Positions 8,194-17,500 of a DNA stretch of 64,000 nucleotides are shown in pieces. A model generated the notes under the pieces. That model did no database searches. It saw only the letters and a program-made list of their open reading frames with translations, and was not told the DNA's origin. Made by a program: the position numbers and the translations under genes. Positions within the stretch are counted from its first letter, which is position 1; the number at the start of each line of letters is the position of its first letter. The stretch comes from Qipengyuania vulgaris (GTDB lineage Bacteria > Pseudomonadota > Alphaproteobacteria > Sphingomonadales > Sphingomonadaceae): contig NZ_WTYC01000012.1 in assembly GCF_009827325.1 (NCBI RefSeq), forward strand, positions 62,001 to 126,000, written 5' to 3'.

Positions 8194-8808
8194 ATGAGCG
8201 ATTGTGGGTGCGGACCAACCGAAGCCGAAACGAAAGAGCAGCGCCGTGCCTTGTGGATCGCATTGATCTTGAACGGCATCATGTTCGTCGTCGAAGCCAC
8301 GACGGGCATTATCGCCCAGTCGACTGGCCTGATCGCAGACGGCTTGGACATGCTGACGGACGCAAGCGCATACGCGATTGCATTGGCAGCAATTGGGCGA
8401 AGCGCAAACTTCAAAGCCAAAGCCGCAACACTGAGCGGTAGCTTGCTCATGCTCGTCGGCATCGGAGTTCTTGCGGATGTCGTCCGACGTGCGATTGTCG
8501 GGTCAACTCCCGAAGGCAGTTGGATGATCGCTGTCGCGCTGGTCGCGCTTCTCGTGAACATCATTGTTCTTCGCCTATTGAGTAAGCAGCGACGGGACGA
8601 GGTCCATATCCGCGCGGCATGGATTTTTACGCGCGCGGACATCGTAGCCAACTCTGCTGTCATTGCTTCAGGCGTTGCGGTTCTGCTTACCAGTATCGGC
8701 TATTTCGACCTCTTCGTGGGCGCAGCGATAGGGTTGTATGTTGTCAAGGAAGCTCTGGAAATTCTTCGCGATGCGAAGAAAGCTCGGTTAGAGAGCAAGT
8801 TAGGATAG
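8194..8808 (+). CDS. Short CDF-family cation efflux transporter
   Basis: A 204-residue membrane protein with about six hydrophobic segments and a short Cys-rich N-terminus (SDCGCG). Metal-site-like residues are in helix 2 (DGLDMLTDA) and helix 5 (TRADIVANS), the positions used by cation diffusion facilitators. The C-terminal cytoplasmic domain of classical CDFs is missing, as in the other short CDFs of this window at 33798, 42243 and 49649. It probably exports a divalent metal from the cytoplasm by proton antiport. It stands alone in the plasmid backbone, far from the metal blocks, with no clear ribosome site and no regulator gene. Substrate unknown. Confidence 0.75.
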   Translation: MSDCGCGPTEAETKEQRRALWIALILNGIMFVVEATTGIIAQSTGLIADGLDMLTDASAYAIALAAIGRSANFKAKAATLSGSLLMLVGIGVLADVVRRAIVGSTPEGSWMIAVALVALLVNIIVLRLLSKQRRDEVHIRAAWIFTRADIVANSAVIASGVAVLLTSIGYFDLFVGAAIGLYVVKEALEILRDAKKARLESKLG

Positions 8809-9212
8809 TCTTTCGCTCAACGGCGGTTTTCCGGAACGTCGTTTTCAAAAGCTGCCATTCTGCTCCCCACCCAATTTTCCGACATGGAGGTGTCGCCTGC
8901 CGAGGCGAGTCATGTCAGTGCCACCGCCACGTAAAGACAGGCCGCTGCGGATATCGTCGCCCTCCTCGGGTATCAAACCCTCGCGTTCGAACGGCTGACC
9001 ACGACCGCATCGCTCCGGCTCGCTGACGAACATACGTTCGCCTGCGCTTCGCCATCACAATCCTCCTGAGACAGCGGTCACTTGCCGGAGCAGGTTGTCG
9101 CCTAGCCGAATGCCGACGGCTCTGCGCAACCGGCAAGCTCATCCGACAATGCCAGGGCAGCGCATCAAAGGGGAGAGGGAAGGAGGGAGACGAGCCATCA
9201 TAGGAGGCAAGG
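8809..9212. other. Non-coding stretch
   Basis: No convincing coding sequence on either strand. The segment ends with the AGGAGG ribosome site of the gene at 9213. Confidence 0.45.
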
Positions 9213-9779
9213 ATGCTCGTCACATTCCGCATCGAAGACACGCGCACCCAGCTTCATTCGACGCCCGCCGAAATTTCGGCGCTCGAACTCGCCGCGCTGA
9301 CACGGCGGCTTCATGCAAGCGATATCGCACTGGACGTCGATGCGAACGAATTCGGAGCTGCGCCGCTCAACTTCGAGATCAACGCGAACTCACTTTCGAT
9401 GGCCGCTTTCACGGCCTGCTTCGACCACCGCGCCGAGATCATCGCGATTGTCGAGGAGGCGCAATTTCTCGGGCGAACGCTGCGCGTCCGGCACCTCGGC
9501 CGTCTCGCTCCGATCACGATCGAGGTCTCCGAGCATATCGCTCTCGCGCGCGATCTGATGATGGGACCAGACCTCGCGGGAAAGGTGCTGTTCGCGCTCG
9601 GCCGGGACAATGCGGATGCCGGCGAACTCACGCTCGATAGCCTGCGGACCCTGTTGCAGAACCATCGCACCTACGACGCGTTCCGCGGCGCAAAGATCAT
9701 GCCGATCTACGACAGCCTGGCATACCTCGCATTCACGAATTGCGGCGAACAACGTCCTGTTCTGGCGTGGGCCTCATGA
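9213..9779 (+). CDS. Hypothetical plasmid protein (188 aa)
   Basis: A soluble protein with strong coding character, preceded by AGGAGG. Visible parts are MLVTFRIEDTRTQLH at the start, a middle segment AEIIAIVEEAQFLGRTLRVR and a C-terminal segment with CGEQRPVLAWAS. No known domain is recognised. Its stop overlaps the start of the zinc-ribbon gene (ATGA at 9776), indicating translational coupling. Confidence 0.65.
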   Translation: MLVTFRIEDTRTQLHSTPAEISALELAALTRRLHASDIALDVDANEFGAAPLNFEINANSLSMAAFTACFDHRAEIIAIVEEAQFLGRTLRVRHLGRLAPITIEVSEHIALARDLMMGPDLAGKVLFALGRDNADAGELTLDSLRTLLQNHRTYDAFRGAKIMPIYDSLAYLAFTNCGEQRPVLAWAS

Positions 9780-10144
9780 ACGCGGTCGCAAAGCCTCGCC
9801 CCAAGCTAAAGATGCGGTGCCCAAACTGCGGTTCGGAATCGATTTGCAAGGACGCGTGGGCCGCCTGGGACGAGACCAATCAGCGACGGGAGCTGGGCGG
9901 CGTCTACGATCGTGAAACCTGAATCGAATGCGAGCACGAAGGGGATGACCACTTCGACAGGATCGACATCGAAACCGGCGCGATCATGGGATCAGAACCC
10001 GACGAAGGCTTGACCGAAAACTGCGTTTCGGGCGAACGACATGTCATGCAGCCGCATCCCGTCACCGGCGTTCCACATTGCGTGCAGTGTTGCCCGATCG
10101 AACAGAGTGCAGCCTCTCGCGAAATCCCATCGACCAGCGACTAG
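9776..10144 (+). pseudogene. Zinc-ribbon protein interrupted by an in-frame TGA
   Basis: The ATG at 9776 opens a frame with a first zinc knuckle CPNCGS, then VYDRET and TGA at 9920-9922. The same frame then runs on for 73 codons, starting IECEHEGDDHFDRIDIETG and ending at TAG 10142-10144. The continuation contains PVTGVPHCVQC. The TGA sits where the first Cys of a second CxxC knuckle would be expected (x-IEC), so a TGC to TGA change is the simplest reading. Without read-through the product is 48 residues and cannot form the ribbon. Decoding of TGA as selenocysteine or by suppression cannot be excluded from sequence alone but is less likely. Confidence 0.6.
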
Positions 10145-10356
10145 CCTCCCCGCTGGAACGATGCCTGGGGAAGGGTGCCCGGCCACGCGCCGCGGCACCC
10201 TTTTCTCATGCAAGCCAATCGGAGCACTGGCGCATCCCGGCAGCGCCTCGAACATGCGGTGCAGAGATAATCTAAGCCTCCCGCCGATGGCCCGTCCGCC
10301 ACCATCGCCATGAGCACTCCGGCCATGCACGGGTCAAACGAAAATGGACCGACCGT

Positions 10357-10440
10357 GAAGGTGCTGCGCACCTTCCGCACCACTCGATCAATTTTCGTTT
10401 CCCCTCCGCTTCGCTCCGGTGACCCGCGCACCGCCGGAGC
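10357..10440 (+). promoter_or_regulatory. Hairpin leader of the gene at 10489, related to the ssb leader
   Basis: Perfect hairpins GAAGGTGC-TGC-GCACCTTC (10357-10375) and GCTCCGG...CCGGAGC (10413-10440) lie upstream of the AGGAGG of the next gene. Positions 10377-10425 align with 4584-4632 of the ssb leader: both start GCACCAC, contain TCGAT, TTTTCG and TTTCCC, and end CGGTGACCC. Confidence 0.45.
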
Positions 10441-10488
10441 GCTGATTCATGGCATGGCGGACGAGCCGCCAACGACAGGAGGCTACCC

Positions 10489-10740
10489 ATGTGCTACACC
10501 ACGGAAACATTCGAAGCTGACACCGCCACGACGCGCCAGATCAACACCGATACAATCGCACTCGATGAGAAGACTCTGCAAGCGGAGCGGCGCTCTTACC
10601 ACTCCTTCTTCGACGTCCATGTCGTCCAGACGGAGGAAGGTTACATCCTGATAGAAGAAGGCGATTACGGCGAGCTCCCGATGCACCTCATCGACGACAT
10701 AGTCTACACCGCAACCGGCAAGATGGACGACCAATACTGA
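10489..10740 (+). CDS. Hypothetical protein (83 aa)
   Basis: An acidic, soluble 83-residue protein (MCYTTETFEADTATTRQIN...DDIVYTATGKMDDQY) with a good AGGAGG ribosome site. A beta-rich centre (FFDVHVVQTEEGYILIEEGDYG) is the only visible structure. No family is recognised. It is a single-gene unit between the hairpin leader and a bidirectional terminator. Confidence 0.6.
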   Translation: MCYTTETFEADTATTRQINTDTIALDEKTLQAERRSYHSFFDVHVVQTEEGYILIEEGDYGELPMHLIDDIVYTATGKMDDQY

Positions 10741-10745
10741 CGGGT

Positions 10746-10781
10746 ATGGGCGGCCGCCGAGACCTCTCGGACGCCGCCCAT
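10746..10781. terminator. Bidirectional hairpin between convergent genes
   Basis: ATGGGCGGC pairs perfectly with GCCGCCCAT, with an inner CCGAGA-CC-TCTCGG stem. It fills the gap between the + gene ending at 10740 and the - gene ending at 10781, and touches the latter's stop codon. Confidence 0.7.
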
Positions 10782-11026
10782 CAGGACGCCTGCTTCTGAC
10801 CCGCAGGCTCCATCTTTTCGAGCGCCTCTATCGCGCTCTTCGGCTTCACGCTGACGGCCAGCTCCAACAGTCTCACGGACCGTTCGTGCCCGACCTTGCG
10901 GACCAGTCGCGCAAGCTCCTTTCCGGCCTCTTCCTTCTCCATCTGCGCGAGCCTTTTCTTGCGCTCGGCAATGTCCTGTTCGGCCGCTTCCAACGCCGCC
11001 CGTTCGCGTTCCACTTTCGACACCAT
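10781..11026 (-). CDS. Small coiled-coil plasmid protein (81 aa), possibly transfer-related
   Basis: The protein starts MVSKVERERAALEAAEQ and continues as a charged, strongly coiled-coil-like helix rich in Glu, Arg and Lys, ending LEKMEPAGQKQAS. The ATG at 11026 is chosen because GGAG precedes it by 6 nt; longer in-frame starts up to 11152 add a basic, non-conserved tail. It is transcribed away from the relaxase operon across the presumed oriT region, a position typical of small mobilisation accessory genes. That role is only inference; the family is not recognised with certainty. Confidence 0.6.
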   Translation of the reverse strand: MVSKVERERAALEAAEQDIAERKKRLAQMEKEEAGKELARLVRKVGHERSVRLLELAVSVKPKSAIEALEKMEPAGQKQAS

Positions 11027-11174
11027 TTTCAACTCCATTTCCGGAATGATCGAGGTGGAATCTGATGGCCGATCCTGACTGCAATTTCGAGATGTTTTTT
11101 TGCGATCTGCTCTCGCTCTTTTATCGTTTCGGGAAGGAGGGTTTCGGCCCATCCTTCGCGGACTGCGCCGCTCA

Positions 11175-11288
11175 GGACCGCGCTCTATTGCGCTAGGTTC
11201 CTCACTGCCCTGGCTTCGCTAGGGCCGTCTCGTCATCAAGCTCCACCGAGCCGGGCGATGCCTGTCTCGGCCCTGCGGGTCACGATCG
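11175..11288 (+). repeat. Dispersed structured element, copy B (114 nt)
   Basis: A diverged second copy of the element at 6030-6141. It keeps GGACCGCGCTCTATTGCGCT at the start, TCATCAAGCTCCACCGAG in the middle and GGGTCACGATCG at the end. Its second hairpin (11207-11225) has C-G and T-A pairs where copy A has T-G wobbles. It lies upstream of the presumed oriT and relaxase operon. Confidence 0.6.
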
Positions 11289-11548
11289 ACGTGGACCTGT
11301 CGGTCCACTCTTGTCCGCCCTGGCAGTATCGAGGATCAGCCCTGCGGACCAAGCGTGAGGTTCATTCCGGCTAGAAAGCCGGCACCTCCAGCTGGATGAC
11401 CAGCTCCTCTACGACTCCCCCAAGACCAGCAGACCAAGAGAAGAACCGCCAAGTCCCTGATTTATGCACACCGAACACGGCTGCGCCGTAGCTCTTTTCG
11501 GGACAAAATAGGCTTTGGAACAGCCACTTAGTTCAGAATGGCGCTCCC

Positions 11549-11665
11549 GAAACATATTTCGGCGAAAGACGAAAGAAGCGATATGATCGGAATATGCCGG
11601 TACATCAGCGCGTTAGCGCCGAAATATCTTTCTTCCGCAAACGCGCTTCCCTTTCCGTTTCGGCG
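11549..11665 (+). other. Candidate oriT / relaxosome operator region
   Basis: A 16-nt inverted repeat with one mismatch, GAAACATATTTCGGCG (11549-11564) and CGCCGAAATATCTTTC (11617-11632), is followed by a third TTTCGGCG at 11658-11665. The surroundings are more AT-rich than the flanking DNA. The position just before the RHH-like, coupling-protein and relaxase genes matches the place of oriT and the TrwA sites in R388-type systems. No nic site can be assigned from sequence alone. The rest of 11027-11719 holds repeat copy B and no gene. Confidence 0.45.
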
Positions 11666-11719
11666 GATATATAAAGGGCTTGCGATAGAGAAACCATGCA
11701 CAACTCGGAAAGAGTTTGC

Positions 11720-12010
11720 ATGGCCAGTACCTACAAAGGCATCGGCGTAGGGTTCTCCCCCGATGCTCTCGAAGCCCTCGACGCCTACGCGGCCGCACAA
11801 GGCATAACGCGTGCCGAGGTAATACGCACCTCCGTCAATATCGGCCTGCCGATGCTCAAGCTGGGTATCGCACTCAATGGCCAGCGTGCGCTCACCATCC
11901 TCGAGCACACCCAGCTTGCGCTCTCCCTCCTGGTCGAAAGGCAGTATCCGGAGGACAGTGACGAGCTGATCCGTGCGGCCATGCGCAACGTGCGAGAGCA
12001 CCATGCGTGA
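11720..12010 (+). CDS. RHH-like relaxosome accessory protein (TrwA-like position)
   Basis: A 96-residue protein starting MASTYKGIGVGFSPDALEAL, with a strand followed by two helices (LDAYAAAQGITRAEVIRTSVN), consistent with a ribbon-helix-helix DNA-binding fold. The remainder (LEHTQLALSLLVERQYPEDS...) may mediate oligomerisation. The ATG at 11720 is chosen because GGAAAGA precedes it; an upstream ATG at 11696 would add eight residues. It overlaps the coupling-protein gene by 8 bp and follows the repeated TTTCGGCG sites, so it probably binds them, nicking-complex style, and autoregulates the operon. The fold call is moderate; the position is strong. Confidence 0.6.
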   Translation: MASTYKGIGVGFSPDALEALDAYAAAQGITRAEVIRTSVNIGLPMLKLGIALNGQRALTILEHTQLALSLLVERQYPEDSDELIRAAMRNVREHHA

Positions 12011-14399
12011 GGATATCAGATACAACAAGCAGGCGATCACTCTGACGCACGCTTCTGCGCGCGGAAAAGTGAAGCGGAACGCGGGCAATTTCACGCGGGG
12101 ATCGCAGCTGTTCCATCACGAGATCCTGATGACCTGGGCGGGGATCAGAATCCCGCTCTACACATGGATCGGAACCACCGTCCTCCTGCTCTTCGTGCTG
12201 GGCTATTTCACGTTCAAGAATCACGAAATCCACCTCGTCCTGATGAAGCTTCTTTCCTCGGTCTGGGGATGGATGTCGCTGGATCCGATGAAGGCGATCA
12301 ACCTGACGCTTCCTTCCGGCCAGGTGGTGCAGGGGACGATGTCGATGGTGCCCTACCATCCCGCCGTCGAAGCCGCGTGGTCGCGGGCTATCCAAGTGAC
12401 CGTATCTTCGATGCTCGGCGCGGCCTTCATCTGCGTCCCGCTGACCATCTGGTTCATCGACTTTTCGCGCAAGCGCGGATCGGACATCCTGACCGAGCGC
12501 CACGAACGCGGCGCCGTCCTGGTCGAGCGTTCGATCCTCAAGCAATCCATCCTCGCCCACAACTGGCGCGAGCATCAGAAAGAATGCCTCTCGCGCACCC
12601 CGCCGGAAGATCCCAACGCTGTTCTGAAAGAGCCGCTCAAAGACCGAATCCGACGCGGCCTTCACCACCCCTACAGGCTTGCCGGACTGCCCTATCCGTG
12701 GCGCCTCGAACAAAGCCATGCGATGTTCGTCGGCACGACCGGCGCCGGTAAGACCACAGAGCTCAAGAAGATCGTCAAGCAGGCGCGCGAACGCGGCCAT
12801 CGCTGTGTAATCTTCGACCTCACAGGAACCTTCGTCGAGAGCTTCTACAACGAGGACACCGACGTGATCCTCAACCCGATGGACAAGCGCTGCAAACCCT
12901 GGTCCATTTTCAACGATTGCAGCAACTACGCCGAGTTCATGAGCGCGGCCACAGCGCTCGTTCCCAGCGGGCAATCGGTCGAGGACGATTTCTGGCAGAA
13001 GTCAGCCCGCACACTCATGGTCGAGATGTGCGTCAAGATGCTCAAGATGGGCGTCCGCTCGAATGGGGGTCTCGCCTACTTCCTGATGATGTCGGACCTC
13101 AAGACGATCCATGCCCAGCTCGAGGGCACGATTGCCGGACCGATGATGTCCCCATCCGCCGCGAAGATGGCGGAATCGATCCGGACCACCTTCATCGCCA
13201 ACGCCAACGCCTTCCGCTTTTTGCCCGAACCCAAGCCGGGCGAAGAGGGCTTCTCGATCAAGCGATGGATGAGCGAGGACGTTAGGGAAGGCTCGATCCT
13301 TTTCATCACCTCCACCCACCCCGATCTCGTACTCAATCGGCCGCTGCTGACGCTGTGGATGGACCTTGCCGTCAATGCCCTGTTCCAAATGAGGCGGAGC
13401 CGGAATCTGCGCACATGGTTCCTCATCGACGAGGTCCATGCGCTCCACCGCCTTCCCGCAATCGATCACGGCCTGCAGACCGCCCGCGCGTTCGGCGGTG
13501 CGTTCGTCCTCGGAATGCATTCCTTCGACAAGCTGGAAGAGACCTACGGCGAGCATGGCGCGACCAATCTCGCTTCGCTTGCCGGCACGAAGCTGATCCT
13601 CAAGACTGCCGATCCGGAAACCTCCCGGCGATGCTCCGAATTCATCGGCAACCGCAAGGTTCGGCTGATGGATGAAGCCTATTCCTACGGGTACAACAAC
13701 AGCCGCGACGCATCCACCATCACGCCGCGCTCGGATGTCGAAGAGCTCGTGATGCCGGACGACATCAGCAATCTGGAAAGCCTGACCGGCTTCATCAAAT
13801 TCCCCGACGGCTTCCCGGCGTCACGCATCCGGCTCACCTGGAACGATTATCCCGAACGCGCCGAAGGCTTCTGCCGCGTCACCGACATGCGCGCTGCCGA
13901 ATACGTGCCGACCGAAGAGGAAGCCACGGAAATGGGTGTCGGGGGGCGCGAGGGGGAGGGGCCGGACAACGTGCCGAAGGACACGCGCGACGGGGTGGAT
14001 GTCGTCCTCAGCCAGGCGGAGATCGAAGCCGAGAAGTTGCGGGAGGAGGTGGAGGGTTCGCTCGATCGTTCGGTGGAGCAAACCGCGGGCGAATTGCAGC
14101 ACAGGACCGCTGCCAAGGAAGTGGTCGACGGAACCAGCGACCAGCGCGTTCACGACGACCTGTCGAAGTTCAAGCACACCGGCAAGCGCGACGATCGCGA
14201 ACGGCAGCGCCTGGCCCAGCGGGACGTCGAAGAGCGAAACGCGTCCAATCGGAACGTCGTCGCGCAGACGCGCCAGGTCAGAGGACGCGACGACGGCCAG
14301 GAAAGCATCCTCGAACGGGAGAACCGTCAAGGGTTCGGCCGTGAGACGGAAGAGCACCATGAGGTCTCCATCGAAGAGGATCAGGAGATGGGCCGGTGA
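12003..14399 (+). CDS. Type IV coupling protein, TraD/TrwB-like
   Basis: A 798-residue inner-membrane ATPase. Two hydrophobic segments lie at about residues 45-65 and 135-155 (IPLYTWIGTTVLLLFVLGYF; MLGAAFICVPLTIWFIDF). The motor domain has Walker A GTTGAGKTT (about 244-252) and Walker B FLIDEVHAL (about 473-481). The last 150 residues are highly charged and probably disordered, as in TraD tails that contact the relaxosome. It links the relaxase-DNA complex to the secretion channel and pumps DNA. The start at 12003 overlaps the upstream gene; the order RHH - T4CP - MobF relaxase equals trwABC of R388. No secretion-channel genes are in the window. Confidence 0.9.
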   Translation: MREDIRYNKQAITLTHASARGKVKRNAGNFTRGSQLFHHEILMTWAGIRIPLYTWIGTTVLLLFVLGYFTFKNHEIHLVLMKLLSSVWGWMSLDPMKAINLTLPSGQVVQGTMSMVPYHPAVEAAWSRAIQVTVSSMLGAAFICVPLTIWFIDFSRKRGSDILTERHERGAVLVERSILKQSILAHNWREHQKECLSRTPPEDPNAVLKEPLKDRIRRGLHHPYRLAGLPYPWRLEQSHAMFVGTTGAGKTTELKKIVKQARERGHRCVIFDLTGTFVESFYNEDTDVILNPMDKRCKPWSIFNDCSNYAEFMSAATALVPSGQSVEDDFWQKSARTLMVEMCVKMLKMGVRSNGGLAYFLMMSDLKTIHAQLEGTIAGPMMSPSAAKMAESIRTTFIANANAFRFLPEPKPGEEGFSIKRWMSEDVREGSILFITSTHPDLVLNRPLLTLWMDLAVNALFQMRRSRNLRTWFLIDEVHALHRLPAIDHGLQTARAFGGAFVLGMHSFDKLEETYGEHGATNLASLAGTKLILKTADPETSRRCSEFIGNRKVRLMDEAYSYGYNNSRDASTITPRSDVEELVMPDDISNLESLTGFIKFPDGFPASRIRLTWNDYPERAEGFCRVTDMRAAEYVPTEEEATEMGVGGREGEGPDNVPKDTRDGVDVVLSQAEIEAEKLREEVEGSLDRSVEQTAGELQHRTAAKEVVDGTSDQRVHDDLSKFKHTGKRDDRERQRLAQRDVEERNASNRNVVAQTRQVRGRDDGQESILERENRQGFGRETEEHHEVSIEEDQEMGR

Positions 14400-14596
14400 C
14401 CCCCTCTCCATCCATGCGCCGAAGCCGGAGCGACCACATGATCGCCGCGCTGCCCCATCAAGCTACGAAGACGCGGTTCCTCGACAATGAGGTGAGAGCC
14501 GGGATCGGCGGCGAGCAATTCGGCATAAGCGCCGACTGGCTCCTCCGCGGCCGCGGCCGAATGCTTCGAAGAGTAATCAGGCTCGGGAGCGTCTGA
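14396..14596 (+). CDS. Small coupled ORF between coupling protein and relaxase
   Basis: A 66-residue basic ORF starting with GTG that overlaps the coupling-protein stop (GTGA) and ending with a TGA that overlaps the relaxase ATG (TGATG). This exact fit suggests it is translated, if only to couple the two large genes. A later ATG at 14438 is also possible. The sequence (FLDNEVRAGIGGEQFGISADWLLRGR) matches no family I know. Confidence 0.4.
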   Translation: MTPSPSMRRSRSDHMIAALPHQATKTRFLDNEVRAGIGGEQFGISADWLLRGRGRMLRRVIRLGSV

Positions 14597-17500
14597 TGCT
14601 GTCCGTCGCATCGGTTTCCTCCGCAGGCGGAGCAGCGAACTACTTCGCCAAGGACGACTACTATGTCGGCGATGGCCCTGCCGAGCTCAGCGAGTGGGGC
14701 GGCAAGGGTGCCGAGGCGCTGGGCCTGAGCGGTCCCGTCACGAAGGAGGATTTCGAGAAGGTCCTCGATGGCAAGCTGCCCGACGGGACCATCGTCAACG
14801 GCAACGAGAACCGGAGAGCTGGGATCGACCTCACCTTCTCCATGCCGAAGTCCGCAAGCCTCATGGCGCAGCTCGGCGGAGACAAGCGCGTCCTCACCGC
14901 GCAGGAGGCGGCGGTCAAGGCGACCATGACCTATCTCGAGAAGCATTTCGCCGAGGCGCGCGACTATTCGCGCAATCCGAATGGCGAAGCGGTTCAGACA
15001 GGAAAATTGCTGTACGCGCTCTTCCAGCACGACACGAGCCGCAAGCTCGATCCGCAGAACCACACCCATGCCGTCATCGCCGCCATGACCCAGGACAAGG
15101 CGGGCAACTGGAAGGCACTCTGGAACGGCGAGGTCTGGAAGAACAATTCCGTCCTGGGCTCGATCTACAATGCCGCGCTCCGAACGAACCTCGAGAAGCT
15201 TGGCTATCGGACCGAGCTTACCGGAAAACACGGACAGTTCGAGATCCAAGGCGTCTCGCGTGAGGTGATCGAAGCCTTCAGTCAACGTAGACTGGACATA
15301 CTCGCGACAGCCGAAAAGCTCGGCCGACGCGCGAACGAGACCGAATTCCTGCGAGGCGTCACCAAGAACACCCGGGATCCGAAACTCAATCCTGATGACA
15401 AGCAGGCGCTTCGCCAGGAATGGGCGAAGCGCGCCGAAGGACTAGAGTTCGATGCCAAGGCGATGGTCGAACAAACGCGCGCCCGCATCGACAACGGCCG
15501 CGAGGGACCGCTGGGAACGGCCGAACGCGTCCGCGGAGTGATCGCAGCGGTCCAGGAGACCGCGCAGCTCTACACGCGTCCCGCCGACGAACTGACCACG
15601 AACGGCCTGCAGCGCATGGGTCTGACCCCGACGCAGCTGCGCACCGAACTCGTAACGGCATCCGCTGTTCGCGTGATCGGCGAGCGCGAGACGTCGTGGA
15701 CGCGCGGCGAGCTGGTGAAGACCGCGCTCGACCTCGGCGCCAGGGGAGTGACAGTCGAAGGCGTCGAAGCGCGAATGGAAGCGCTGGTCGACAAGGGCCA
15801 GATGCTGCCAGGCAAGAGCGCCCGGCTCGATGGGGCGATCGAGAAATACACCACCCCCGAACACGTGGCGATAGAGCGGGCGACCCTCGCCAACGTGACT
15901 GCGGGGAAGGACGCGAGTCCAGGCATGATAAAGGCTAGCGGGGCCCCCGAGCGGTTGCGCGCGGTGTCGGGCGAGTACGATCTCAACGCCGAGCAGATCG
16001 CTGCCGGCACGCTGGCCTTGTCGAGCGACGACCGCACCGTCGTCATTCAGGGCGTGGCCGGAGCCGGCAAGACGACGCTCATCTCCGCGATCGCTAGCGT
16101 TGCGCGCGAGGAGGGCAGGGACGTGATCGGCCTCGCCTTCGCGAACAAGATGGTCAATGACCTGCGCAACGAGACCGAGATACGCACGGCGAACGGCGAG
16201 GCGGTGAAGGAGGGCATCGAAGCTAGGACCGTCTCCTCGTTCGTGAACCAGCACCTGCGCGGTGCGCTTCATGGCAGCGGACCAACCTTCGAAGCATCGC
16301 GCGCTGCGCTCGAGGGCAAGGTCCTCGTGCTCGACGAAGCCTCGCTGGTCGCGAACAAGCCGATGAACGACCTCCTCACCATCGCCAATCGCCTGGGTGT
16401 CGAGAAGCTGGTGATGATCGGCGACAAGGCGCAGCTGCAACCGATCGAGGCGGGCAAGAGCTTCTCGCTGATCCAGGCGGATTATCCCGCGCTGGCCCGG
16501 CTCGACACGAGCCTACGTCAGCGCACCGAGCACATGAAGGAAGCCTCGGGCCTCGCCCGCGCGGGCAGGTTCCGGGAGAGCTTCGCCTTGCTCGGCGACA
16601 AGGTGGTCGAGGCGGGCAAGGACCATCTGGAGGTTGCGGCGAAGACCTGGCTCGATCTACCCCCGGAGGACCGCGAGCGGACCGCGATCTATTCCTCCGG
16701 TCGCGACGCACGCGCATCGCTCAACCGGATGGTGCAGGACGGGCTGCGCGCCGAAGGATCGATCAAGGGCGAGGGGTTGACGCTCGATACGCTCAGGCCG
16801 GCCCATGCGACCCGCGAGGAGCTTCGCTACGCAGCAACCTACGCCAAGGGTCAGCTGCTCGAGGTGATGCGCCAGAATGCCCCTGGAGGGCTTTCTCGCG
16901 GCAGATACGATGTCGAGGGCCTGGACGCGAAGGGCAGGGTGTTTCTGCGCGACGAAAACGGCAAGCTGAAGCGCTTCGACCCGTCGCGCATCGACCCGGT
17001 CGACAAACGCGACGCACTGCGTCTGTCCGAGAAGACCAAGGAAACCATCCACGAGGGCGACAAGGTCCGCTGGACCGAGAAGGACGACGCCCGCAAGCTG
17101 ATGAAGTCAGAGGAGGCGAAGATCCTCGGCGTCAAGGACGGCGTCGTCACGGTCGAGAACCGTCACGGGGAAACGGTCGAACTCAAGCAGAACGACAAGA
17201 TGCTCGAGCGCATGGGCCTCGCCTACGCGATCAACATGCACCAGGCGCAGGGCGACACCCGTGATATGGCGATCGGCGAGATGCATTCGTCGGCGCGCCA
17301 TCTCTCGAACCAGCGGCTCGCGCTGGTGATGATGACCCGCGTGCGCGACGACATCACGATCGTCACCAACGACAGGGACCAGCTGCTCGCCCAGATCGGC
17401 CGCAACCCCGGTGACAAGACCAGCGCGCTCGAGACGCTTGGCGAGAAGCGGATCGCGGATGCCCGCATTGATCGCGCAGCCCCCGACTTCAATCCGAAGA

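Noticed and set aside
9920..9922. Selenocysteine codon as the preferred reading of the in-frame TGA
   Set aside because: Kept only as an alternative: no selenium genes are in the window, the position fits a zinc-binding Cys, and neighbouring plasmid genes also show decay.
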